The translations under genes were made by a program, and so were the position numbers. A stretch of DNA of 11,992 nt. It comes from an uncultured Lachnospiraceae bacterium. Lineage in GTDB: Bacteria; Bacillota; Clostridia; Lachnospirales; Lachnospiraceae. Positions within the stretch are counted from its first letter, which is position 1, and each line of letters begins with the position of its first letter. Below the pieces are notes generated by a model that saw nothing but the letters and a program-made list of their open reading frames with translations, was not told where the DNA came from and searched no databases. Shown here in pieces: positions 1-6,129 of this stretch. The stretch lies in NCBI GenBank assembly GCA_910585395.1, contig CAJUCK010000005.1, positions 71,891-83,882 on the forward strand. Reading direction: 5' to 3'.

Positions 1-1636
1 GCTTTTGATATTCCCTCAGCACTTTTTCCAGAGATTTCGGCACCTCAAAATCATTGTCCTCCACAGTTTTCATATTCCGTATCAATGCTCGGAAATCTTT
101 ATTTTTGACAGCATAAAATCCCTTCTGGTTCCGCAGTTCCTGATCCAGATACAACGCCCGGTATTTGGGCAGTGTCACATATCCTTGACGCCACTGCTGC
201 GGCGAGATTCCCGTTGTTTCCTGTATGTGGGAAAGCACGGCCAGACCTCCATTTTCCATACTGAAAAAATCTCCATTTTTTAAACGGAAAAATTTACGTT
301 TCTTTTGATATGCTGACAGAATTTCCACCAGTTCTTCTAATGGCATTTCCTGACTCTCTAAGGTAATTTCCAGCAGATTTCCTTTCAGGGAAACGCCGAC
401 CGATACTTGTGGTGCCTCCCTGACTTCCATAGATTTCAAAGCATCACTGATATAAACTGTGCCAATCACAGAAAGCTCATCTATCCCCTGCGTGAGAAAC
501 TGATACAGACGTTCTTCATCTTCTGCAAGAATCATTTGATTTTTCTGGGGATCAACATTCTGAAACCAGAATCTCACCTGTTCTCTTGCTTTTAACTCTT
601 CCAGCTCATCCCGGTGATCCAGCACACGCGGTTTATCATAAACATTGTATCTTCTGTCACCATATACTGCAGACATTTCACAAGTCACCGTCTCAGGATC
701 GGGATGATCCAGAAAGATCTCATATTTTGGTTTAGGTGGAAGATACTTGTCCTCGTGAAACTGCTGCTTCTCTACAAGGAAATGACGTTCCAGTATTGGA
801 AGCAGCTCCCTGCAGAACATAGGCAGTTCTGCGCGTTCCACAAAAAATTCATCGTATTTATATTTATTGAGATACTCCCAGAAGGGCTCAATTTCTCTTA
901 CCTGTTCCACAGGCATCGGGAAAACTTCGCCTTCTCTCCACAAATACATGAATCTCCTTCCACAAGTATAGAAAAAAGGCTCTGTCTGAAGCACCACGCC
1001 GCCCTCTGTTCCCTGGATCAGCAGTTTCATTGGGTATCTTTCCTGAGAAACTTTCCACATTTTTCTGGGCGTGTAATTCATCTCCACAGCAAATTCTACA
1101 GCTCCCAGAGCCTGAAAAAAATTATCCATATTTCCACTATGGACAGCCACATAGCGTCCCTTTTTACTATCATAATAATCCAGACTCCGGTTTGTAATTT
1201 TGCGAATTTCTGCCTCCTGCAGCAAAAATTCTGCCATTGGCCTGCTCTTTTCTGAAAACGCTTCCAACGTATGATAGAATTCCAGTTCTTTTCCATAAGA
1301 CATAAATTCTCCACGTCTTAGTGCATCTGCAAAAATCTGAGTATTTTTCAGCACGTATTTTCTCTTATTTCCGATAGTAAACTCCACATGAATCTGCCCA
1401 TAAGAAATTTTCAAAAGAGGAACCAGTTCCATCTTCCCATTGATGTGGTTCTGCTGTAAATTCAGGCGTTCTTTTTCTTTATATTGTTTTATAAGCCGGG
1501 ACACTCCAGAACTGCTGCTGCGTGCCGGCAGCATCCCATGACTTGCCGAAGAATCCAGATTCATCATCTGCCGCTCCTCTCCTAGATTTCCATTTTTACT
1601 CTCATCCCTTCTCTCATTTAACTTATTCTCTGCCAT
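1..1636 (-). CDS. SNF2-family DEAD/DEAH helicase, N-terminal part (runs off the left edge)
   Basis: This frame is open for 545 codons from an ATG at 1636 to the window edge with no stop, so it is the 5' part of a larger gene. The visible protein has a polar, poorly conserved head (about residues 1-45). A long alpha/beta region follows, starting near RLIKQYKEKERLNLQ, which I read as the bacterial SNF2-helicase-associated domain. The last residues before the edge (VPKSLEKVLREYQK, 532-545) match the lead-in to the SNF2 ATPase motor in this family, so the Walker motifs should lie just outside the window. Family members are ATP-dependent double-stranded DNA translocases of unclear physiological role. 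Many carry an N-terminal SWIM zinc finger of roughly 100 residues; none is visible here, because only about 45 residues precede the associated domain. The start is fixed by TCCTTT (AAAGGA on the coding strand) at 1644-1649, seven bases upstream. An ATG four bases earlier is out of frame. The gene is divergent from the phospholipase gene. Confidence 0.82.
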   Translation of the reverse strand, partial: MAENKLNERRDESKNGNLGEERQMMNLDSSASHGMLPARSSSSGVSRLIKQYKEKERLNLQQNHINGKMELVPLLKISYGQIHVEFTIGNKRKYVLKNTQIFADALRRGEFMSYGKELEFYHTLEAFSEKSRPMAEFLLQEAEIRKITNRSLDYYDSKKGRYVAVHSGNMDNFFQALGAVEFAVEMNYTPRKMWKVSQERYPMKLLIQGTEGGVVLQTEPFFYTCGRRFMYLWREGEVFPMPVEQVREIEPFWEYLNKYKYDEFFVERAELPMFCRELLPILERHFLVEKQQFHEDKYLPPKPKYEIFLDHPDPETVTCEMSAVYGDRRYNVYDKPRVLDHRDELEELKAREQVRFWFQNVDPQKNQMILAEDEERLYQFLTQGIDELSVIGTVYISDALKSMEVREAPQVSVGVSLKGNLLEITLESQEMPLEELVEILSAYQKKRKFFRLKNGDFFSMENGGLAVLSHIQETTGISPQQWRQGYVTLPKYRALYLDQELRNQKGFYAVKNKDFRALIRNMKTVEDNDFEVPKSLEKVLREYQK

Positions 1637-1643
1637 ACATGCG

Positions 1644-1649
1644 TCCTTT
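1644..1649 (-). promoter_or_regulatory. Ribosome binding site deciding the SNF2 helicase start
   Basis: AAAGGA on the minus strand lies seven bases before the ATG at 1636 and follows a run of G. It favours 1636 over the out-of-frame ATG at 1640. Confidence 0.65.
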
Positions 1650-1668
1650 CCCCCTGATTTATCTATAC

Positions 1669-1697
1669 AGTATAACTTTTTGTCCACACGGATGCAA
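1669..1697 (-). promoter_or_regulatory. Sigma-A-like promoter of the SNF2 helicase gene
   Basis: On the minus strand TTGCAT (1692-1697) and TATACT (1669-1674) are separated by exactly 17 bases. The -10 box matches consensus at five of six positions and the -35 at three. Transcription would begin about 25 bases before the start codon, leaving a short leader that contains the ribosome binding site. Confidence 0.5.
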
Positions 1698-1728
1698 TAA
1701 ATTAATGTTAAAGTTCTTCCTTTTCTCT

Positions 1729-1756
1729 TTGAAAATTTTAGAAAAATAGATATACT
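1729..1756 (+). promoter_or_regulatory. Sigma-A-like promoter of the zinc-dependent phospholipase gene
   Basis: TTGAAA (1729-1734) and TATACT (1751-1756) are 16 bases apart in a strongly AT-rich stretch. A second perfect TATAAT lies at 1762-1767 but has no good -35 partner. The leader to the ATG at 1836 would be about 70 bases. The helicase promoter lies about 30 bases away on the opposite strand, so the two genes probably share this regulatory region. Confidence 0.45.
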
Positions 1757-1821
1757 ATATTTATAATAATGTCCCGCCTCTTTACCAATGGCATGGACAG
1801 AACTGTTATCTATATTTCAGA

Positions 1822-1829
1822 AAAGAGGA
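1822..1829 (+). promoter_or_regulatory. Ribosome binding site deciding the phospholipase start
   Basis: AAAGAGGA ends six bases before the ATG at 1836. An in-frame ATG at 1788 would add 16 residues but has no purine-rich site before it. The protein starting at 1836 begins MPGFTTHYLFG, typical of this family, so 1836 is the better start. Confidence 0.7.
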
Positions 1830-1835
1830 TTGATT

Positions 1836-2801
1836 ATGCCTGGCTTCACCACACATTATTTATTTGGACGAAATACTTACAGACAACTTAACCATAACGT
1901 TTTAAAGCAGATTATACACAGTCATCATGCAGCTTACAGTTTAGGGCTGCAGGGACCCGATGTGTTTTTTTATTTTCTTCCCTCTTACGCCATTCACTCC
2001 AATAACATCGGGGCAGTGGCTCATACAGATCATACTGGTAAATTCCTGCGTCATCTTTTAGAAAGCCGCAGTCTGTTTGATGATCCAACAGAAGTGCAGA
2101 TTGCTGACGCATACATCACTGGATTTCTGGGACATTATATTCTGGACACTCACTGCCATCCTTACGTCTACTGGAAAACAAATTTTACAGAAAAAAACAG
2201 CCGTTACCACGGCTGCCATATGAGTCTTGAAGTGGATATTGACACGGAACTGCTGCAGTTTTACAAGCACTGTCTTCCCTCTGAATTCCGGCAGAGTTCC
2301 ACCATTCAGCTGACACGCCTGCAGCTTCATACCATCTCTTCCATTTTATATTATATCTACCGAAAAACCTACCCAAAGCTTGGCATTTTATATTCCACCA
2401 TCCATGCTTCTATTCGATCCATGCAGCTTGGAACCAAATGGCTCCATGACCCGTCTGGGAGAAAAAAGAAATTTTTCGGCAGATTAGAACAAATCGTTCT
2501 GGGTTATCCTCTGCTGTCCACATTGATCCCCAGCAGCACCCTGACTGTCCACATTGATCCTCTGAATATTCTTCACCAGTCTTGGCATAATCCTTGGAAC
2601 AAATCCCAGGTTTCTACCGATTCTTTTTTAGAACTGATGGAGCAGGCACAGAATGATTATCTAGAGATTCTGGAACTTTTTAACAATCTGTTCCTGGTTC
2701 CTTTTTGCCAGTCAAAACAAAGAGCGCCAGTCAAAGCATTACTGAAAAAGCTGGGAAATTATTCTTACCACAGCGGACTGGACTGCAGCATACCCAGCTG
2801 A
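1836..2801 (+). CDS. Zinc-dependent phospholipase C family protein
   Basis: This 321-residue protein carries the histidine/aspartate pattern of the zinc-dependent phospholipase C fold. Visible elements are the N-terminal FTTHYLFG, then LGLQGPDVFFY (Asp42), HTDHTG (63-68), and ITGFLGHYILDTHCHPY (His100, Asp104, His108). CHMSLEVDID (His128, Glu132) follows. These are the expected ligands for the three-zinc site that hydrolyses phosphodiester head groups in characterised clostridial phospholipases C. Unlike the secreted enzymes it has no signal peptide, so it is probably cytoplasmic and its real substrate is unknown. The usual C2-like membrane-binding domain of alpha-toxin is also absent. The start is taken at 1836 from the ribosome binding site. 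The gene ends two bases from the convergent dehydrogenase stop, with no terminator between them. A 16-bp direct repeat (2514-2529 and 2545-2560) lies inside it. Confidence 0.82.
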   Translation: MPGFTTHYLFGRNTYRQLNHNVLKQIIHSHHAAYSLGLQGPDVFFYFLPSYAIHSNNIGAVAHTDHTGKFLRHLLESRSLFDDPTEVQIADAYITGFLGHYILDTHCHPYVYWKTNFTEKNSRYHGCHMSLEVDIDTELLQFYKHCLPSEFRQSSTIQLTRLQLHTISSILYYIYRKTYPKLGILYSTIHASIRSMQLGTKWLHDPSGRKKKFFGRLEQIVLGYPLLSTLIPSSTLTVHIDPLNILHQSWHNPWNKSQVSTDSFLELMEQAQNDYLEILELFNNLFLVPFCQSKQRAPVKALLKKLGNYSYHSGLDCSIPS

Positions 2802-2803
2802 GT

Positions 2804-3739
2804 TTACAATTCAAAAAATTCCTGAATCTGCCCCTGAATGATTTTCATCAGCCTTGTGCGCGCCTCCACGCTTGCCCAGGCAATGTGAGGTGTAATCAGC
2901 AGTCTGTCACTGTCCTTGATTGTTCGCAGGGGATTATCGCTGCTCATAGGCTCCATGCTGAGCACATCAAGCCCCGCTGCACGAATCTGCCCTTGATTCA
3001 GCGCATCTGCAAGAGCCTGTTCTGATACAATTGGACCTCTTCCCAGATTCAAAAAAATAGCTGATTTCTTCATTTTGGAAAATGCTCTCTGATCCATAAG
3101 ATTTTCTGTATCATTTGTCAGTGGTGCATGAACCGATACAATATCTGAAATTTCCAGCAGATTTTCCAAAGATACCTGTTGGTATCCAGGCTGATGGTTC
3201 TTTCCTGTGGTAGAAAAATAAACTACTTTGCATCCAAACAGGCTGGCAAGCTCTGCCACTCGTCTGCCTATAGCACCCATTCCGATAATCCCCCATGTCA
3301 TACCATTAATCTCTGAGAATTTTCGGTCAAAATGAGTAAACATCCGGTCCCCCACATATTTTTCTGATTTCACATACTCGTCATAATAGGGCAGATGTTC
3401 TAAAAGATAAAACAGCAGGGCAAAGGTATGCTGAGCCACAGATTCTGTCGAATAGCCAGCCACATTCCGCCAGGCAATTCCTCTGCGGTCTAAGTACTCT
3501 TTATCCAGATTATTGGTTCCTGTAGCTGTAACGCATACCAGTTTCAGGTTGTCTGCCGTGCCAATGGTCTTTTCATTGACAGGAACTTTATTCAGCACAA
3601 TTACATCTGCGTCTTTTACCCGCTGTCCCACCTCCTGAGGTGTGGAAAAATCATACTTTACTACCTCTCCTAACTTTTCAAAACCAGACAAATCCATATC
3701 CTCTCCAATGGATTTTGCATCTAAAAATACAATCTTCAT
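2804..3739 (-). CDS. D-2-hydroxyacid dehydrogenase (glycerate dehydrogenase/hydroxypyruvate reductase-like)
   Basis: This 311-residue protein is full length for the D-isomer-specific 2-hydroxyacid dehydrogenase family, which reversibly reduces 2-keto acids to D-2-hydroxyacids with NAD(P)H in the cytoplasm. It has the split catalytic domain (about 1-95 and 285-311) around a Rossmann domain. The dinucleotide loop is GMGAIG (153-158), and the catalytic Arg234 (LNLGRGP), Glu263 (VLSMEP) and His285 (ITPHIAWAS) are all present. After the second Rossmann strand the sequence is VVYFSTTGKN with no acidic residue, where NAD-specific relatives usually have Asp; this may mean NADP(H) use or a relaxed preference. 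The exact keto acid cannot be read from sequence; hydroxypyruvate is one reasonable guess. The start is supported by GGAGGA at 3745-3750. It is probably a single-gene unit, with about 100 bases separating it from the upstream membrane gene. Confidence 0.88.
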   Translation of the reverse strand: MKIVFLDAKSIGEDMDLSGFEKLGEVVKYDFSTPQEVGQRVKDADVIVLNKVPVNEKTIGTADNLKLVCVTATGTNNLDKEYLDRRGIAWRNVAGYSTESVAQHTFALLFYLLEHLPYYDEYVKSEKYVGDRMFTHFDRKFSEINGMTWGIIGMGAIGRRVAELASLFGCKVVYFSTTGKNHQPGYQQVSLENLLEISDIVSVHAPLTNDTENLMDQRAFSKMKKSAIFLNLGRGPIVSEQALADALNQGQIRAAGLDVLSMEPMSSDNPLRTIKDSDRLLITPHIAWASVEARTRLMKIIQGQIQEFFEL

Positions 3740-3796
3740 AAGTTTCCTCCATATTATATCTTGCTATTTCTTACCTTTCTCTCATAAATTCAAATA

Positions 3797-3818
3797 GAAT
3801 GCCCATTCCAGCCTGGAA
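3797..3818. repeat. Two overlapping palindromes upstream of the dehydrogenase gene
   Basis: GAATG-CC-CATTC (3797-3808) overlaps TTCCAG-C-CTGGAA (3806-3818). Both are perfect, and they lie 58-79 bases before the dehydrogenase start and just downstream of the membrane-protein stop. They could form an operator or a small hairpin. There is no U-run, so this is not a convincing terminator. Confidence 0.4.
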
Positions 3819-3840
3819 CTTTTACATCAAAATTTCTCTT

Positions 3841-4386
3841 TCATACATCTTCCTTTTGGATTGCACAAACCCGGTATCCCAGAATGGCCATGATAACATC
3901 CGCGCAAAAAACAAAAGATGCCAGAGAATAAAATATCTGCATTTTTTGGGTAATAAACTGCTCTTTTCTTAACTCATTAAATACAGCCGCTGCATACAAT
4001 CCGGTCATTCCGATACTGACAGCATCCAGCAGTACAAAAACAAAAGTAATGCCTATCGTAAATATCATTACCATGCAGAGCAGACCTACAATAAAAATAA
4101 ATATATACGCTGGTATCTGCATGAATTTTACTATCATATTTGTCCTGGCAAGCTCCTGTGCTGTCCACCGCCCCTTTCTTGTCTGCAGAAGAAATAAAAT
4201 ATTGATAACATACATGACGATACCAAACAGCAGCAGAAAAAACAGCGAAATCCATACATTGTTGTAAAAGAAATGTTCCCACATAAACGTAACAAACTTG
4301 CTTTTTCCATTTGCAAAAAGAAATACTGGCAATAATGCTGTCAGATAAATAAAGATAACGTTTCCGATCGCAGCTGCTTTTTTCAT
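3841..4386 (-). CDS. Small multi-pass membrane protein of unknown function
   Basis: I do not recognise this 181-residue protein with certainty. Hydrophobic stretches are visible at about residues 7-26, 44-67, 90-120 (long enough for one long or two short helices) and 150-172, giving four or five transmembrane segments. A conserved-looking cytoplasmic loop, TRKGRWTAQELARTNMIVKF, leads into the third segment. Basic residues at the N-terminus (MKK) and in that loop suggest the N-terminus is inside. There are no obvious catalytic motifs and no transporter signature. The start is well supported by GGAGGA (4390-4395) four bases before the ATG. An overlapping open frame on the same strand (3977-4489) is also rich in hydrophobic residues but has no comparable ribosome binding site and is taken as a shadow. 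The upstream phosphatase gene is 125 bases away, so co-transcription is possible but not shown. Confidence 0.72.
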   Translation of the reverse strand: MKKAAAIGNVIFIYLTALLPVFLFANGKSKFVTFMWEHFFYNNVWISLFFLLLFGIVMYVINILFLLQTRKGRWTAQELARTNMIVKFMQIPAYIFIFIVGLLCMVMIFTIGITFVFVLLDAVSIGMTGLYAAAVFNELRKEQFITQKMQIFYSLASFVFCADVIMAILGYRVCAIQKEDV

Positions 4387-4422
4387 AGTTCCTCCATTCG
4401 GTATGCTTTAAAAGACAAATTG

Positions 4423-4452
4423 ATAGTATTAGAAATATATAAATCATCTCAA
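4423..4452 (-). promoter_or_regulatory. Possible promoter of the membrane-protein gene
   Basis: On the minus strand TTGAGA (4447-4452) and TACTAT (4423-4428) are 18 bases apart. The match is moderate, within a very AT-rich 125-base gap that shows no clear terminator for the phosphatase gene upstream. Confidence 0.28.
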
Positions 4453-4511
4453 AAGAAAGCACACAGCATAATGACAGTCTGATGAGCAATTCTATTTTTA
4501 TAATACTGGAC

Positions 4512-5108
4512 TTATCGTATTCTAATCATCCTTTTTACCCGTAACTGAAGCCTGCTTTCCCCTTCAATTTCTACCTCGTAACCGCAGCCATTTTTAACCT
4601 GATATGCAAAATAATCTTTTCTTGGTTCACCAAAGGCCTCCATCACTGCCATAATAGTTCCTCCATGCAGAGCAAACCCCAAGACTTCCAATCCTTGTTC
4701 CTGGGCTTTTTTGACACATGATATAAATGCACGGCAGCAGCGTGCTTTGAAGTATTCCGGCGCCTCTCCACCTGGAAATGCAATCGTTCCTCCGCTGTCA
4801 ATAAATCTCTGATAATCTGCATTCCCATTTAATTCCTGGTAATTTTTATACTCAAATTCTCCAAAATCTATTTCTCTGAAATCCCAAATGATTTCAGGAA
4901 CATTTCTACATCCGGCAAACAATACTTCCCCGCTCTGGCGGCACCGCAGATATGGGCTCGTAAATACATAATCCACAGAAGAAAGCGTATTTCTAAGATT
5001 TTTAAGTTTTTCCAACTGTTCAGGGAGTACCAGCTCATCGGTGCAGCCCACATAACGCCCCTCCTGGTTGCCCTGAGTGGCGCCATGGCGGATTAGATAA
5101 CATTTCAT
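4512..5108 (-). CDS. Histidine phosphatase family protein (phosphoglycerate mutase-like)
   Basis: This 198-residue protein belongs to the histidine phosphatase superfamily, which forms a phosphohistidine intermediate. The N-terminal MKCYLIRHGAT supplies the nucleophile His8 in the RHG motif. SPYLRCRQS (51-59) supplies the second phosphate-binding Arg55, DFREIDFGEFE supplies the acid Glu79, and FALHGGT (146-151) supplies the second catalytic His148. Length and layout fit the CobC/GpmB-like broad-specificity branch. No cobalamin genes are nearby, so alpha-ribazole phosphatase should not be assumed. The ATG lies 12 bases after the patatin stop, and its AAGGAG site overlaps that stop codon, so the two genes are almost certainly co-transcribed and may be translationally coupled. 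The C-terminal tail is unusually basic (LRVKRMIRIR). The substrate is unknown; a phosphorylated small molecule is most likely. Confidence 0.87.
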   Translation of the reverse strand: MKCYLIRHGATQGNQEGRYVGCTDELVLPEQLEKLKNLRNTLSSVDYVFTSPYLRCRQSGEVLFAGCRNVPEIIWDFREIDFGEFEYKNYQELNGNADYQRFIDSGGTIAFPGGEAPEYFKARCCRAFISCVKKAQEQGLEVLGFALHGGTIMAVMEAFGEPRKDYFAYQVKNGCGYEVEIEGESRLQLRVKRMIRIR

Positions 5109-5120
5109 GGAATAATCTCC

Positions 5121-5990
5121 TTACTCTGCCTGCTCGTCCTTAATCTCCATTCCCAGATAACGTTTCAGATCTTCCATCTGGCTTTTTGCCTGCTGATAGC
5201 CTTCTTCATAAAGCTTTGTCAGCTTATCTGGATCAGACTCTGTCCTTCCTACTCCGTAAGTAGTCTCTGGTGCAATTACAAAAATCTCTCCCGATTTTTC
5301 TTTCTCCATCAATTCTTCCATACAGGCATTATATTTCTCTGGCCTGGTCTTGATATCTTCCACAATATTAGGGTATTTTTTGTAAAGTTTGCGTGAAATA
5401 TCTCCTGCACGCTCAGGTTTCTTCACATAACCTCTTTCTCTGGTGAGAATTACAATATTCTTATCGCATCCTTCTTCTATGGCTCGCTGGTAAGGAATAG
5501 AATCTGACAAACCGCCGTCCAGATAATAACGTTTTCCCACCTTTACAGGTTGAAACAAAATCGGCAGAGCGCAGCTTGCCACCAGCACTTCAAACTGATC
5601 GTCTTTTCTGGGCACTTCCAAATACTCAGGCTTTCCAGTATGAATATTGGTCACACATGCTTCCACTTTCCCAGGAAATTCTGCGAATGCCTGATAATCA
5701 AATGCTTCCAGTTTGTTGGGAACTTCTCCGAACACAAAGGGAATATTATAAAAATTTTTGTTCTTCAGTAAATGGCGGACACCCATATAACGTTTGTCCT
5801 TCATATATTTCTGAACAATAGTCAAATTTCTGCCCTTCTGTTTGGATAAATAGGATACCCCATAGGCGATTCCTGCTGACACACCGATAAAATAATCTGG
5901 CATAATATTTTCCTCTAAAAATGCATCTGTCACCCCACAGCTAAATACTGTGCGGCTTGCTCCGCCTTCCATGGTAATTCCAAGTTTCAT
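5121..5990 (-). CDS. Patatin-like phospholipase family protein
   Basis: This 289-residue protein is a one-domain bacterial patatin, a lipid acyl hydrolase using a Ser-Asp dyad. The oxyanion loop is MEGGASRTVFSCGV (7-20), the nucleophile elbow is GVSAG (36-40, Ser38), and the catalytic Asp158 is in DGGLSD. All required residues are present. The C-terminal third, with KKYPNIVEDIKTRP, then IFVIAPETTYGVGRTESD and LYEEGYQQAK, is the extension typical of cytoplasmic patatins in Firmicutes. There is no signal peptide or transmembrane segment, so it probably acts on membrane lipids or lysolipids from the cytoplasmic side. The start at 5990 has AAAGGA about 11 bases upstream, somewhat far but the only good choice: two nearer upstream ATGs are out of frame. 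It is the first gene of a two-gene unit with the histidine phosphatase and has its own promoter at 6028-6056. Confidence 0.88.
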   Translation of the reverse strand: MKLGITMEGGASRTVFSCGVTDAFLEENIMPDYFIGVSAGIAYGVSYLSKQKGRNLTIVQKYMKDKRYMGVRHLLKNKNFYNIPFVFGEVPNKLEAFDYQAFAEFPGKVEACVTNIHTGKPEYLEVPRKDDQFEVLVASCALPILFQPVKVGKRYYLDGGLSDSIPYQRAIEEGCDKNIVILTRERGYVKKPERAGDISRKLYKKYPNIVEDIKTRPEKYNACMEELMEKEKSGEIFVIAPETTYGVGRTESDPDKLTKLYEEGYQQAKSQMEDLKRYLGMEIKDEQAE

Positions 5991-6027
5991 TTTTCATTCA
6001 TTCCTTTCAAAAAATCTCATCTTTTCT

Positions 6028-6056
6028 ATTTTAGCGCAAGTTTGGAATTCCGCCAA
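6028..6056 (-). promoter_or_regulatory. Sigma-A-like promoter of the patatin-phosphatase operon
   Basis: On the minus strand TTGGCG (6051-6056) and TAAAAT (6028-6033) are separated by exactly 17 bases. They lie just downstream of the terminator of the preceding gene and about 40 bases before the patatin start, which is the expected arrangement for a new transcription unit. Confidence 0.55.
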
Positions 6057-6082
6057 CTGTTTTTTTATTGCTATAAAAACTT

Positions 6083-6126
6083 TAAATGCAGCCATGGCTG
6101 TAATCATTTGGCCATGGCTGCATTTA
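6083..6126 (-). terminator. Rho-independent terminator of the CotH-domain gene
   Basis: A perfect 16-bp inverted repeat (6083-6098 paired with 6111-6126, loop of 12 bases) begins four bases after the stop codon of the large gene. In the minus direction it is followed by a T-rich run (AAAGTTTTT). Each arm contains the self-complementary octamer GCCATGGC, so smaller alternative hairpins are also possible. T-rich sequence on the other side would allow bidirectional function, though no plus-strand gene ends here. Confidence 0.8.
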
Positions 6127-6129
6127 TTT

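Noticed and set aside
614..1255. 213-residue plus-strand open frame opposite the helicase gene
   Set aside because: Its translation is a Phe/His/Ser-rich antisense reading without a recognisable domain, while the minus strand is continuously open with a good start, promoter and family resemblance.
3977..4489. 170-residue frame overlapping the membrane-protein gene on the same strand
   Set aside because: It is Cys/Tyr-rich, lacks a good ribosome binding site and overlaps the better-supported 181-residue frame with GGAGGA.
5988..6001. Tiny upstream frame (Met-Asn-Glu-Lys, stop overlapping the patatin ATG) as a coupling peptide
   Set aside because: Its ATG directly abuts the AGGA with no usable spacing, so it is unlikely to be translated.
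6083..6126. The 16-bp hairpin as a mobile-element end or attachment site
   Set aside because: There is one copy in the window, no transposase or integrase, and its place four bases after a stop codon with a T-run fits a terminator.
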